Positions 1-5,176 of a stretch of DNA of 5,627 bases are shown here, in pieces. The notes under the pieces are model-generated. The model was given only the letters and a program-made list of their open reading frames with translations, ran no database searches and was not told the DNA's origin. Position 1 is the first letter of the stretch. Every line of letters starts with the position of its first letter. The position numbers and the translations under genes are program-made. The stretch covers positions 1 through 5,627 of the forward strand of contig CAMYWZ010000085.1 of assembly GCA_947302945.1 (NCBI GenBank), written 5' to 3'. The stretch comes from an uncultured Bacillota bacterium (GTDB lineage Bacteria > Bacillota > Clostridia > Peptostreptococcales > Anaerovoracaceae).

Positions 1-324
1 GAAGGTGACATAGCGCCTTCCGACATCACGTTCTACCGCCTGCAGTGCGACAGCCAGGGTGTATTGAGAAGCTACATAGCGGAGGGCGAGGTCCTTCCGG
101 TGGCGACCGGAAGCTTCGGTGGAATTGGCGTGTTCGCGATACCCGAGATGGGGCGCTTTTACCGTCACGTGCTGATCGAAAAGCGCTTCCCGCACCACGG
201 CGCGGTGGCCTTCGGACACTACGGCAAAGCCCTGTTCGAAGTCTTTAAGTATCTGGGCATAGGGGACATCTCATACAATCAGCCCAAATCTCTGCCTTAT
301 CCGACAGAGAATCCCTGGAAATAA
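1..324 (+). CDS. L-fucose/L-arabinose isomerase-family protein, C-terminal part (5' end outside window)
   Basis: The reading frame is open from base 1 to a TAA at 322-324 and gives 107 residues; the start lies upstream of the window. The visible part matches, from memory of the family, the C-terminal domain of L-fucose isomerase-like proteins (COG2407), which interconvert aldoses and ketoses in the cytoplasm. Supporting features are an opening strand region (SDITFYRLQCDSQG, about residues 7-20), a GEVLP segment, the glycine-rich SFGGIGVFAIPEMGRFYRHV block, and the FPHHGAVAFGHYGKAL block with its paired histidines, followed by an LGI segment and a short tail ending PTENPWK. The catalytic metal site of these enzymes lies largely in the missing upstream part, so activity cannot be judged. 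The gene converges on galK, and its stop codon overlaps the A-run that serves as the U-tract of the galK terminator. The family call is firm; the substrate (fucose, arabinose or another sugar) is not determined. Confidence 0.85.
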   Translation, partial: EGDIAPSDITFYRLQCDSQGVLRSYIAEGEVLPVATGSFGGIGVFAIPEMGRFYRHVLIEKRFPHHGAVAFGHYGKALFEVFKYLGIGDISYNQPKSLPYPTENPWK

Positions 325-350
325 AAAAAGGGACGGTCAATGACCGTCCC
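323..350 (-). terminator. Intrinsic terminator of the galM-galK operon
   Basis: Bases 330-350 form a perfect inverted repeat (GGGACGGTC / GACCGTCCC, 9 bp with a 3-base loop). Read on the minus strand, the GC-rich hairpin is followed directly by seven T residues (complement of 323-329), the classic Rho-independent layout, and starts 7 bases after the galK stop. On the plus strand the hairpin follows the isomerase stop but only a mixed TCATTAT follows, so termination in that direction should be weaker. Confidence 0.92.
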
Positions 351-356
351 TCATTA

Positions 357-1463
357 TCATTTGCTGATAGACAGGCAGCGGCAGGCGCCGGGGCCGAGGA
401 CGCTTTCCATTTTATCGCGGAAGGCGTCTTTTTCTTCGAGGGGGACGTAGGCCTGGATGGTGCCGGCGAAGCCTCCTCCGTGGACCCTTACCGCGCCGCG
501 GCCGCCGAGCGCTTCACGCGCAAGTTCTATGCACTCCGAGTAGTGCGTAGCCTCCGGGTGCGACTGAGGGATTATGTTTTTCAGCAGGTTCTCTGAAGAC
601 TTTGCGGATTCGTTCACGAGGCGCAGGTACTCTTCAAAATCTCCGGCCTTAAGAGCCGCCGCGAGCTTTCCGGCGCGCTCCGATTCCTCAAAGAAGTGCC
701 TGGCGCGCATCGCGGGCCTGTCGCCGTATATCTTCCTGAGCCTGATATAGCAGCGCATGAATTCTTCATAGTCGACTTCTCTGAGGACTTTCTTTCCGAA
801 GTATCCTGCTATGAGGCTCATATCCTGAGGTATGGCAGCGTAGTCGGCAGTAAGATCAGCGTGTTCGGTGCGGGTGTCTATGATGCACATGGCATATCCG
901 AAATCTTCGAAGCGGCGGTCTATTTTGCGTATTATGGGGCGCTCCGGATTTTTGAAGTCTATAGCGACGATGTTTCCGACCGAGCAGGCCATCTGGTCCA
1001 TGAGGCCGCAGGGTTTCCCAAAGTACACGTTCTCCGCATACTGTCCTATCTGAGCTATGCGTATATCCGAAAGCTTTCCGCCGCAGCAGAAGGAATTGAA
1101 GATGCGGCCTATCAGAACTTCGTAAGCCGCGGAGGACGAAAGCCCCGATCCGGAGAGTACTTCGGACTTCATTTCGGCCCTAAAGCCTTTTGGCTCAAAA
1201 CCCAGCTGCGATATGCGGGCCGCAATACCCCTTACAAGGCTCTCAGAGCGGCTTAGCTCGCTTTTTTGCGGCTCAAGGACTGAAAGGTCGACCGCAAGGT
1301 CCGGATAGCCGAAAGAGGCGATTTTTACTATCTTGTCATCCGTTTTTTCCGCCTCGGCCGTGATGTAGAGGTCTATGCCTGCGGCGAGCACTTTTCCGTG
1401 CTGATGGTCTGTATGGTTGCCGCCGAGCTCTGTGCGTCCCGGCGCCCTGAAGGTCTTTTTCAT
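357..1463 (-). CDS. galK: Galactokinase (GHMP kinase family), variant GNHTD subtype
   Basis: This 368-residue protein is a cytoplasmic GHMP-superfamily sugar kinase that would phosphorylate alpha-D-galactose at C1 with ATP, the first committed Leloir step. It carries the galactokinase signature near the N-terminus (GRTELGGNHTDHQHG, residues 9-23, with Arg10, His17 and Asp19), the ATP-binding GHMP motif LSGSGLSSSAAYEV (103-116), the catalytic-aspartate segment CGLMDQ (Asp156), an MRARHFFEE helix (252-260) and the C-terminal glycine motif VHGGGFAGT (327-335). Two things are atypical. The usual GEHTD is GNHTD, so the glutamate that contacts galactose in characterised enzymes is Asn16. The signature also begins only 8 residues from the start, about 20-25 residues earlier than in E. 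coli GalK. No alternative upstream start is apparent in frame. The ATG overlaps the galM stop as ATGA, with an AAGGA ribosome site 6 bases upstream, so the two are probably translationally coupled. Galactose is the likely substrate but another hexose is possible. Confidence 0.9.
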   Translation of the reverse strand: MKKTFRAPGRTELGGNHTDHQHGKVLAAGIDLYITAEAEKTDDKIVKIASFGYPDLAVDLSVLEPQKSELSRSESLVRGIAARISQLGFEPKGFRAEMKSEVLSGSGLSSSAAYEVLIGRIFNSFCCGGKLSDIRIAQIGQYAENVYFGKPCGLMDQMACSVGNIVAIDFKNPERPIIRKIDRRFEDFGYAMCIIDTRTEHADLTADYAAIPQDMSLIAGYFGKKVLREVDYEEFMRCYIRLRKIYGDRPAMRARHFFEESERAGKLAAALKAGDFEEYLRLVNESAKSSENLLKNIIPQSHPEATHYSECIELAREALGGRGAVRVHGGGFAGTIQAYVPLEEKDAFRDKMESVLGPGACRCLSISK

Positions 1464-2356
1464 TTCTGATCCTTTTGCAGTGAGCAGCTGAAGCAGTATT
1501 CGGTGCGCGTCCTGAAAATGTCGCCCGCTTTAAGGACGGTGGAGGGGAATTCCGGACGGTTGGGGCTGTCCGGGAAGTGCTGGGTCTCCAGGCAGATCTC
1601 TGTCTGCGTGTTGTAAAGCTGCATGGCCGGCTGGTCGGAGCGGACCTCCATCTCTATGCCTGAGTAACTTCCGTAAAGCTTTGCAGCAGTGCGTATTCCG
1701 CTGCCGTTAATAGCGAAGCAGTCGTCGTATGAAGGCTCGAAATCCCTCATTTCCCTGTAGTCGAATCGGGTTCCTTCGACAGGCAGCAGCCTTCCTGTGG
1801 GTATCAGCCCCGGGCCCATCTCAGCGATCCTGTCTGCATTGATCTGCAGCAGGTGCCCGTCCGCGTCGGATTTTCCGTTGAGGTTGAAGAACATGTGATT
1901 GGTGAAGTTGACGACTGTGTCCGCGAAGGATTCGGCTTCGTAATCTATGACCAGTTTATCGGTATTCGTGAGCGTGAACGTGACGTTTAGGATGAGCTTT
2001 CCCGGGAATCCCTGGTCTCCGTCCTCAGACACCATTCGCAGGCGGGCCGCGGTTTTTCCTGTCATGACTACGGTCCAGTGCCTTCTCGCGAAGCCTCCGG
2101 GACCGCCGTGAAGGATGTTGCCGTTTTCGTTCGCGGTAAGAAGGTATTCTTTTCCGTCAAGTTCAAAGCGCGCCCCGCTGATGCGGTTCGCGAACCTGCC
2201 GGGGGTAAATCCCTTGGACGCGATCCACAGGTCCCCGTACCAAAGCTGACTGATCGTGGCGCCGAAGGGGCTGATCACCGCCTTCAGCCTGCCGTTCTGC
2301 AGCGTTATGTATTCATTGGTCGTGATGTTTTCTTTATTCCTTGAAAAGAGTCCCAT
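1460..2356 (-). CDS. galM: Aldose 1-epimerase (galactose mutarotase), compact form
   Basis: This 298-residue protein belongs to the GalM beta-sandwich family, which interconverts the beta and alpha anomers of galactose so that GalK receives the alpha form. Family landmarks occur in order: GRFANRI (53-59), NILHGGPGGF (80-89, substrate His83), NFTNHMFFNL (150-159, with His154 in the catalytic-acid position), DDCFAI (211-216, conserved Asp) and ETQHFPDSPN (257-266, with Glu257 as catalytic base). All expected catalytic residues are present. The protein is about 40 residues shorter than typical GalM (about 340-346). Most of the loss lies between GATISQL (32-38) and GRFANRI, where the usual loop with a GATxGR lead-in is reduced to a short stretch. 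The ATG at 2356 is preceded by a strong GGAGGTGG ribosome site. It is the first gene of a galM-galK pair and overlaps galK by 4 bases. Confidence 0.92.
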   Translation of the reverse strand: MGLFSRNKENITTNEYITLQNGRLKAVISPFGATISQLWYGDLWIASKGFTPGRFANRISGARFELDGKEYLLTANENGNILHGGPGGFARRHWTVVMTGKTAARLRMVSEDGDQGFPGKLILNVTFTLTNTDKLVIDYEAESFADTVVNFTNHMFFNLNGKSDADGHLLQINADRIAEMGPGLIPTGRLLPVEGTRFDYREMRDFEPSYDDCFAINGSGIRTAAKLYGSYSGIEMEVRSDQPAMQLYNTQTEICLETQHFPDSPNRPEFPSTVLKAGDIFRTRTEYCFSCSLQKDQK

Positions 2357-2374
2357 TTTGCCACCTCCGGATAT

Positions 2375-2403
2375 ATTTTAACCCATCGGATGCGGATTGA
2401 CAA
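2375..2403 (-). promoter_or_regulatory. Sigma-70/sigma-A-type promoter for galM-galK
   Basis: On the minus strand TTGTCA (complement of 2398-2403) is followed, after exactly 17 bases, by TAAAAT (complement of 2375-2380). The predicted start of transcription, about 7 bases further, falls near 2368, just where the GGAGGTGG ribosome site (complement of 2361-2368) begins. That leaves a leader of only about 12 bases before the galM ATG. The -35 overlaps the -35 of the divergent mntP promoter by five bases. Confidence 0.7.
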
Positions 2404-2425
2404 ACGCTAGTTAAATAATTATACT
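2397..2425 (+). promoter_or_regulatory. Sigma-70/sigma-A-type promoter for mntP
   Basis: A perfect TTGACA (2397-2402) and a near-perfect TATACT (2420-2425) are separated by the optimal 17 bases. Transcription should start about 7 bases downstream, at 2432-2433, which is at the A of the mntP ATG (2433). No Shine-Dalgarno sequence lies between the -10 and the ATG (TCAATGC), so the mRNA is predicted to be leaderless or nearly so. There is no room for the yybP-ykoY manganese riboswitch that precedes mntP in some other bacteria. Confidence 0.78.
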
Positions 2426-2432
2426 TCAATGC

Positions 2433-3005
2433 ATGGAAAGTTTATTGCTCAACAGTTTGCTTCTTGGAGCCGGTCTTGCGATGGACGCCTTTTCGGTCTC
2501 TGTCGCTACCGGTCTTGCGCAGCCGGATATGGAGAAGGGAAGGCGTTTCGGGATACCTGCGGTCTTCGCCTTGTTCCAGTTCGCTATGCCGCTTCTTGGC
2601 TGGATATGCGTACACACCATCGCGGAGCATTTTCAGCTTTTTGAGAAAGCCATCCCGTGGATAGCGCTGCTGCTGCTCGGATACATAGGCGGCAAAATGC
2701 TTATAGAAGGCATAAAGGGCGGGGAAGAGCAGAGCTCGGTCGTCGGCGGAGCAAAGTCGCTCATAGTCCTCGGGATCGCGACGTCCATTGACGCCCTGTC
2801 GGTCGGTTTCACCATCGCGGATTACGGACTGGCGGACGCTGTCCTGTGCTCGGCGATAATAGGCATAGTCACATATATCATCTGCCTTGCCGGCATCTTC
2901 CTGGGAAGAAAGATAGGCGGCAGGCTCGCAGGCAAAGCCGGGATACTCGGCGGCATCATACTCATCGCTATAGGCATCGAAGTATTCGTCAAGGGAGTCT
3001 TGTAA
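2433..3005 (+). CDS. mntP: Manganese efflux pump MntP
   Basis: This 190-residue membrane protein of the MntP (YebN/DUF204) family would export Mn2+ from the cytoplasm. It shows the family's two-repeat layout of six hydrophobic segments (roughly 4-24, 38-60, 72-92, 108-128, 133-157 and 168-188). Each half carries its aspartate motif: AMDAF (16-20, Asp18) in the first and ATSIDAL (116-122, Asp120) in the second. A short charged loop (IEGIKGGEEQ, 91-100) separates the halves, and glycine-rich GG/IGI motifs follow near the end. Length agrees with E. coli MntP (188). The ATG at 2433 places the first membrane helix as in the family. A TTG at 2445 behind a weak GGAAAG is an alternative start that would trim four residues. 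The stop overlaps the ATG of the next gene, so the two form an operon. Manganese as substrate is family knowledge, not visible in the sequence itself. Confidence 0.92.
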   Translation: MESLLLNSLLLGAGLAMDAFSVSVATGLAQPDMEKGRRFGIPAVFALFQFAMPLLGWICVHTIAEHFQLFEKAIPWIALLLLGYIGGKMLIEGIKGGEEQSSVVGGAKSLIVLGIATSIDALSVGFTIADYGLADAVLCSAIIGIVTYIICLAGIFLGRKIGGRLAGKAGILGGIILIAIGIEVFVKGVL

Positions 3006-3610
3006 TGAGCGGACTTACGGACAGCATAGAGAAACTGCGCGGGCGTAAGGCCGGGCTCATACTGCAGGAGCACTGCAAAAAGGCAGCTGTCATCATCCCG
3101 CTCATAAAAGCGGATGACGGCATAAAGGTGCTCTTTGAGGTGCGTTCAGGCAGAGTAGGGCGCCAGCCCGGAGACGTGTGCTTCCCGGGCGGCAAGATGA
3201 AGGAAGGCGAGTCTCCCGAAGAGACCGCCGTCCGCGAAGCCTGCGAGGAGCTCCTAATAAAGCCGCAGCAGCTGGAAATCGTCTGCGCATCAGACATCTT
3301 CCACAATTCCAACAACACCATCTATCCCTTCGCCGCGTGGCTTTCCGGCTATGACGGCAGCTTTTCCGAGTCCGAAGTCTCAGAAGTCTTTACCGTTCCT
3401 CTGGACTTTTTCCGCGAAACTACTCCTCTCATCTATGACGCGGAGATGCGCATGGTCAAGAAGGGCGATTTCCCTTACCACCTCATCGTCGGCGGAGAAA
3501 ACTACAAGTGGCCCGTCCGTATCGACAAGGAACTCTTTTACGACTATAACGGCCGCACCATCTGGGGCATCACCGCCCGCATCTTGAACAGCTTCGTAAA
3601 ACTTTTTTAG
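3005..3610 (+). CDS. Nudix hydrolase, probable CoA pyrophosphatase (NudL/YeaB type)
   Basis: This 201-residue cytoplasmic protein contains a complete Nudix box from Gly63 to Ile85 (GKMKEG-E69-SPEETAV-R77-E78-AC-E81-E82-LLI), which binds the divalent metals for pyrophosphate-bond hydrolysis. Just upstream is the pattern RSGRVGRQPGDVCFPGG (47-63), the signature of the UPF0035 subgroup whose studied members cleave coenzyme A and its derivatives to 3',5'-ADP and phosphopantetheine. Position 84 of the box is Leu instead of the usual Gly, as is common in that subgroup. A C-terminal tail (YKWPVRIDKELFYDYNGRTIWG, about 167-188, in two strands) also fits. The start is the ATG in a TAATG overlap with mntP, preceded by AAGGGAG at good spacing; the frame stays open further upstream, but that stretch is mntP read out of frame. 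CoA as substrate is inferred from family, and other nucleoside diphosphate derivatives remain possible. Confidence 0.88.
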   Translation: MSGLTDSIEKLRGRKAGLILQEHCKKAAVIIPLIKADDGIKVLFEVRSGRVGRQPGDVCFPGGKMKEGESPEETAVREACEELLIKPQQLEIVCASDIFHNSNNTIYPFAAWLSGYDGSFSESEVSEVFTVPLDFFRETTPLIYDAEMRMVKKGDFPYHLIVGGENYKWPVRIDKELFYDYNGRTIWGITARILNSFVKLF

Positions 3611-3640
3611 TCTTAAGGACAAAAAAGGTTTTACATTTTT
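3598..3640 (+). terminator. Possible AU-rich terminator after the Nudix gene
   Basis: Bases 3598-3608 (AAAAC then TTTTTT) can pair with 3621-3632 (AAAAAA, a bulged G, then GTTTT), capped by a short GTC/GAC stem, and a run of five T follows at 3636-3640. The fold spans the Nudix stop codon. The stem is almost all A-U, so it would be a weak terminator, and it also overlaps the -35 region of the next promoter. Confidence 0.4.
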
Positions 3641-3657
3641 GTCACGGGCTGTATAAT
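3630..3657 (+). promoter_or_regulatory. Promoter of the AGCS symporter gene
   Basis: A consensus TATAAT (3652-3657) lies 16 bases downstream of TTTACA (3630-3635), one mismatch from TTGACA. Transcription would start near 3664, giving a leader of about 49 bases before the ATG at 3713. The leader holds a GGAGG ribosome site (3701-3705) with 7-base spacing. No clear riboswitch or operator fold is seen in it. Confidence 0.65.
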
Positions 3658-3712
3658 CCAATTATCAGGGGGATAAGGGATCAGCCGCACTTTTACATTC
3701 GGAGGATAACAG

Positions 3713-4918
3713 ATGGATTTTATTGTTGAGATCAACGATGCCGTCAACAGTTTCGTGTGGGGTTGGCCGGCCATCATACTTATCTTCGGTGTAGGTATAT
3801 ACCTCACCATTCGCCTTAAGGGGATCCAGTTTCGGAACATAGGATTCCAGATCCACAACACCTACGTCAAAACATTCAGGGAAGCAAAGAAACAGGCAGG
3901 AAACGACGTCGAAGGCGAGATCACGTCCTTCCAGGCAGCCATGGCTTCCGTTTCCGCAGTCGTAGGTTCCGGCAACATCGCGGGCGTTGCCACCGCCATA
4001 GTCAGCGGCGGCCCCGGAGCTCTGTTCTGGATGCTCGTAGCCGCCATAGTCGGCATGGCTACCAAGTACGCCGAGATAGCCCTCGGCATCAAGTACCGAG
4101 AGAAAGCGGAGGACGGCACCTACGTAGGCGGCCCGATGTACTACGTCGCCAAGGGCCTGCATGCTCCCTGGCTGGGCAAGGTCATCGCGGTGCTGTTCGT
4201 GTTCTTCAGCATAGTCATTTCCGCCGTAGTCGACACCAACACCATGTCGCAGGCCCTCAACGAGAGCTTCGGCCTCAACCCGATAATCGCAGGCGTAATC
4301 TTCGCAGTCCTCACCGGCGTCGTCATCTTCGGCGGCATCAAGAGGATAGGCGAGGTCTGCGGACTGCTCTCGCCGTTCATGGCAGGTGCTTATCTGCTCT
4401 GCGGACTCATCATCATAATCACCAATATCACCGGAGTTCCGGCAGCCATAGTCACGATAGTCAAGGCCGCCTTCACCCCGCAGGCAGCTATGGGCGGCGC
4501 TGCAGGCTACGGCATCATGACAGCAATACGCTATGGCATGGCCCGCGGCATCTTCTCCAACGAAGCAGGCCTGGGCAGCGCTTCCGTAACTCACGCAGCA
4601 GCCAAGGTCAGCGAGCCGGGCGAGCAGGCCATCTGGGGACCTCTGGAAGTCTTCGTCGATACCTGCATAGTCTGCATGGTGACCGGCCTGACTATAGTCC
4701 TCTCCGGACTTTGGGAGAGCGGCCAGGAAGGCGTCGGCCTCACCATGGCGGCCTTCGAGAAGCTCCTTCCCGGCAGCTGGGGCCAGTACGTTGTGCTCTG
4801 CGCATCCATACTCTTCGGCTTCTCCTGCCTCATCACTACTACAACTACCTTGAGAAGAGCTGGATCTCTCTCTTCGGCAAGACCAAGGAGAGCGTCAAGA
4901 CCAGCAAGCTCATCGTAA
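3713..4918 (+). CDS. Sodium:alanine/glycine symporter (AGCS family), N-terminal part of a frameshifted gene
   Basis: This frame encodes an AGCS-family (SLC-like, LeuT-fold) inner-membrane symporter that imports alanine or glycine with Na+. Typical blocks are present: the FVWGWPAIILIFGVGIYLTIRL first helix (14-35, in part), FQAAMASVSAVVGSGNIAGVA (about 73-93, substrate/ion-binding helix), GGPGALFWM (99-107), TKYAEIALG (117-125), the YVGGPMYYV family signature (137-145), ARGIFSNEAGLGSASVTHAAA (about 277-297) and GQYVVLCASILFGFSCLI (357-374). After residue 374 the frame turns into a basic low-complexity tail (TTTTTLRRAG...) unlike the family, ending at 4918. The expected continuation is in the frame one base back (see 4837-5121), so one base seems missing near 4835. 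Joined, the protein would be about 469 residues, normal for AGCS. The start is secure, with GGAGG 7 bases upstream. As written, the product lacks the last membrane helices and is probably non-functional, unless the shift is a sequencing error. Confidence 0.88.
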   Translation: MDFIVEINDAVNSFVWGWPAIILIFGVGIYLTIRLKGIQFRNIGFQIHNTYVKTFREAKKQAGNDVEGEITSFQAAMASVSAVVGSGNIAGVATAIVSGGPGALFWMLVAAIVGMATKYAEIALGIKYREKAEDGTYVGGPMYYVAKGLHAPWLGKVIAVLFVFFSIVISAVVDTNTMSQALNESFGLNPIIAGVIFAVLTGVVIFGGIKRIGEVCGLLSPFMAGAYLLCGLIIIITNITGVPAAIVTIVKAAFTPQAAMGGAAGYGIMTAIRYGMARGIFSNEAGLGSASVTHAAAKVSEPGEQAIWGPLEVFVDTCIVCMVTGLTIVLSGLWESGQEGVGLTMAAFEKLLPGSWGQYVVLCASILFGFSCLITTTTTLRRAGSLSSARPRRASRPASSS

Positions 4919-5121
4919 GGATAATATGGCTCATCTTCATCATCGTCGGCTCCTACAGCACCCTGGGCGTCGTATGGGATCTGGCTGATACCTGCAACGG
5001 CATCATAATCATCCCCAACCTCATCGCCCTTGCCGTCATGGCCGGCCAGGTCGTAAAGATCAAGAACGACTACTGGGCCAAGAACCTCCCGATCTACAAC
5101 GAAGAGAAGGGCAAGAAGTAA
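4837..5121 (+). pseudogene. C-terminal part of the frameshifted AGCS symporter
   Basis: In the frame that opens at 4837, 94 residues continue the symporter: YYNYLEKSWISLFGK, then a helix (LIVRIIWLIFIIVG), the conserved GVVWDLADTCNG segment and a last helix (IIIIPNLIALAVMAG), ending in a charged tail EEKGKK and a TAA at 5119-5121. The WDxADTxNG...PNLIAL pattern is characteristic of AGCS C-termini. There is no plausible start codon or ribosome site for separate translation. It is best read as the remainder of the gene beginning at 3713, separated by a net -1 shift in the ACTACTACAACTACC stretch (4835-4849). It could be a true mutation or an assembly/read error; the intact rest of the coding sequence favours an error or a very recent event. 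Confidence 0.85.
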
Positions 5122-5138
5122 CGCAAAAAAGGCAACAA

Positions 5139-5176
5139 AAAACTGCAGGGCTTTACGGTCCTGCAGTTTTGTTTTA
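5139..5176. terminator. Bidirectional intrinsic terminator between converging genes
   Basis: AAAACTGCAGG (5139-5149) and CCTGCAGTTTT (5160-5170) are perfect 11-base inverted repeats. A further G-U and C-G pair can close a 6-base loop. On the plus strand the stem ends in TTTTGTTTT; on the minus strand the opposite side ends in a T-run (complement of 5137-5142). It sits 17 bases after the symporter stop and 3 bases past the stop of the minus-strand gene, so it serves both. Confidence 0.9.

Noticed and set aside
696..1256. Plus-strand open frame of 186 codons inside galK
   Set aside because: It is an antisense shadow of a well-supported galactokinase, with no promoter or ribosome site and no recognisable domain.
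2357..2432. yybP-ykoY manganese riboswitch upstream of mntP
   Set aside because: The region is only 76 bases and holds two promoters. The predicted transcript starts at the ATG, leaving no leader for a riboswitch.
2846..3004. N-terminal extension of the Nudix gene upstream of 3005
   Set aside because: The extra residues are the mntP coding sequence read out of frame (His/Arg-rich), and the ATG at 3005 has a proper ribosome site and fits the family length.
3665..4594. Long minus-strand open frame (309 codons) opposite the symporter
   Set aside because: It mirrors the symporter codons, has a low-complexity Asp/Gly/Ala/Tyr-rich composition, resembles no known family and lacks a ribosome site. 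The plus-strand protein is clearly recognisable.
4826..4860. Programmed -1 ribosomal frameshift site in the symporter
   Set aside because: No slippery heptamer of the X XXY YYZ kind is present in the right phase, no clear downstream stem was seen, and AGCS genes are not known to use recoding.
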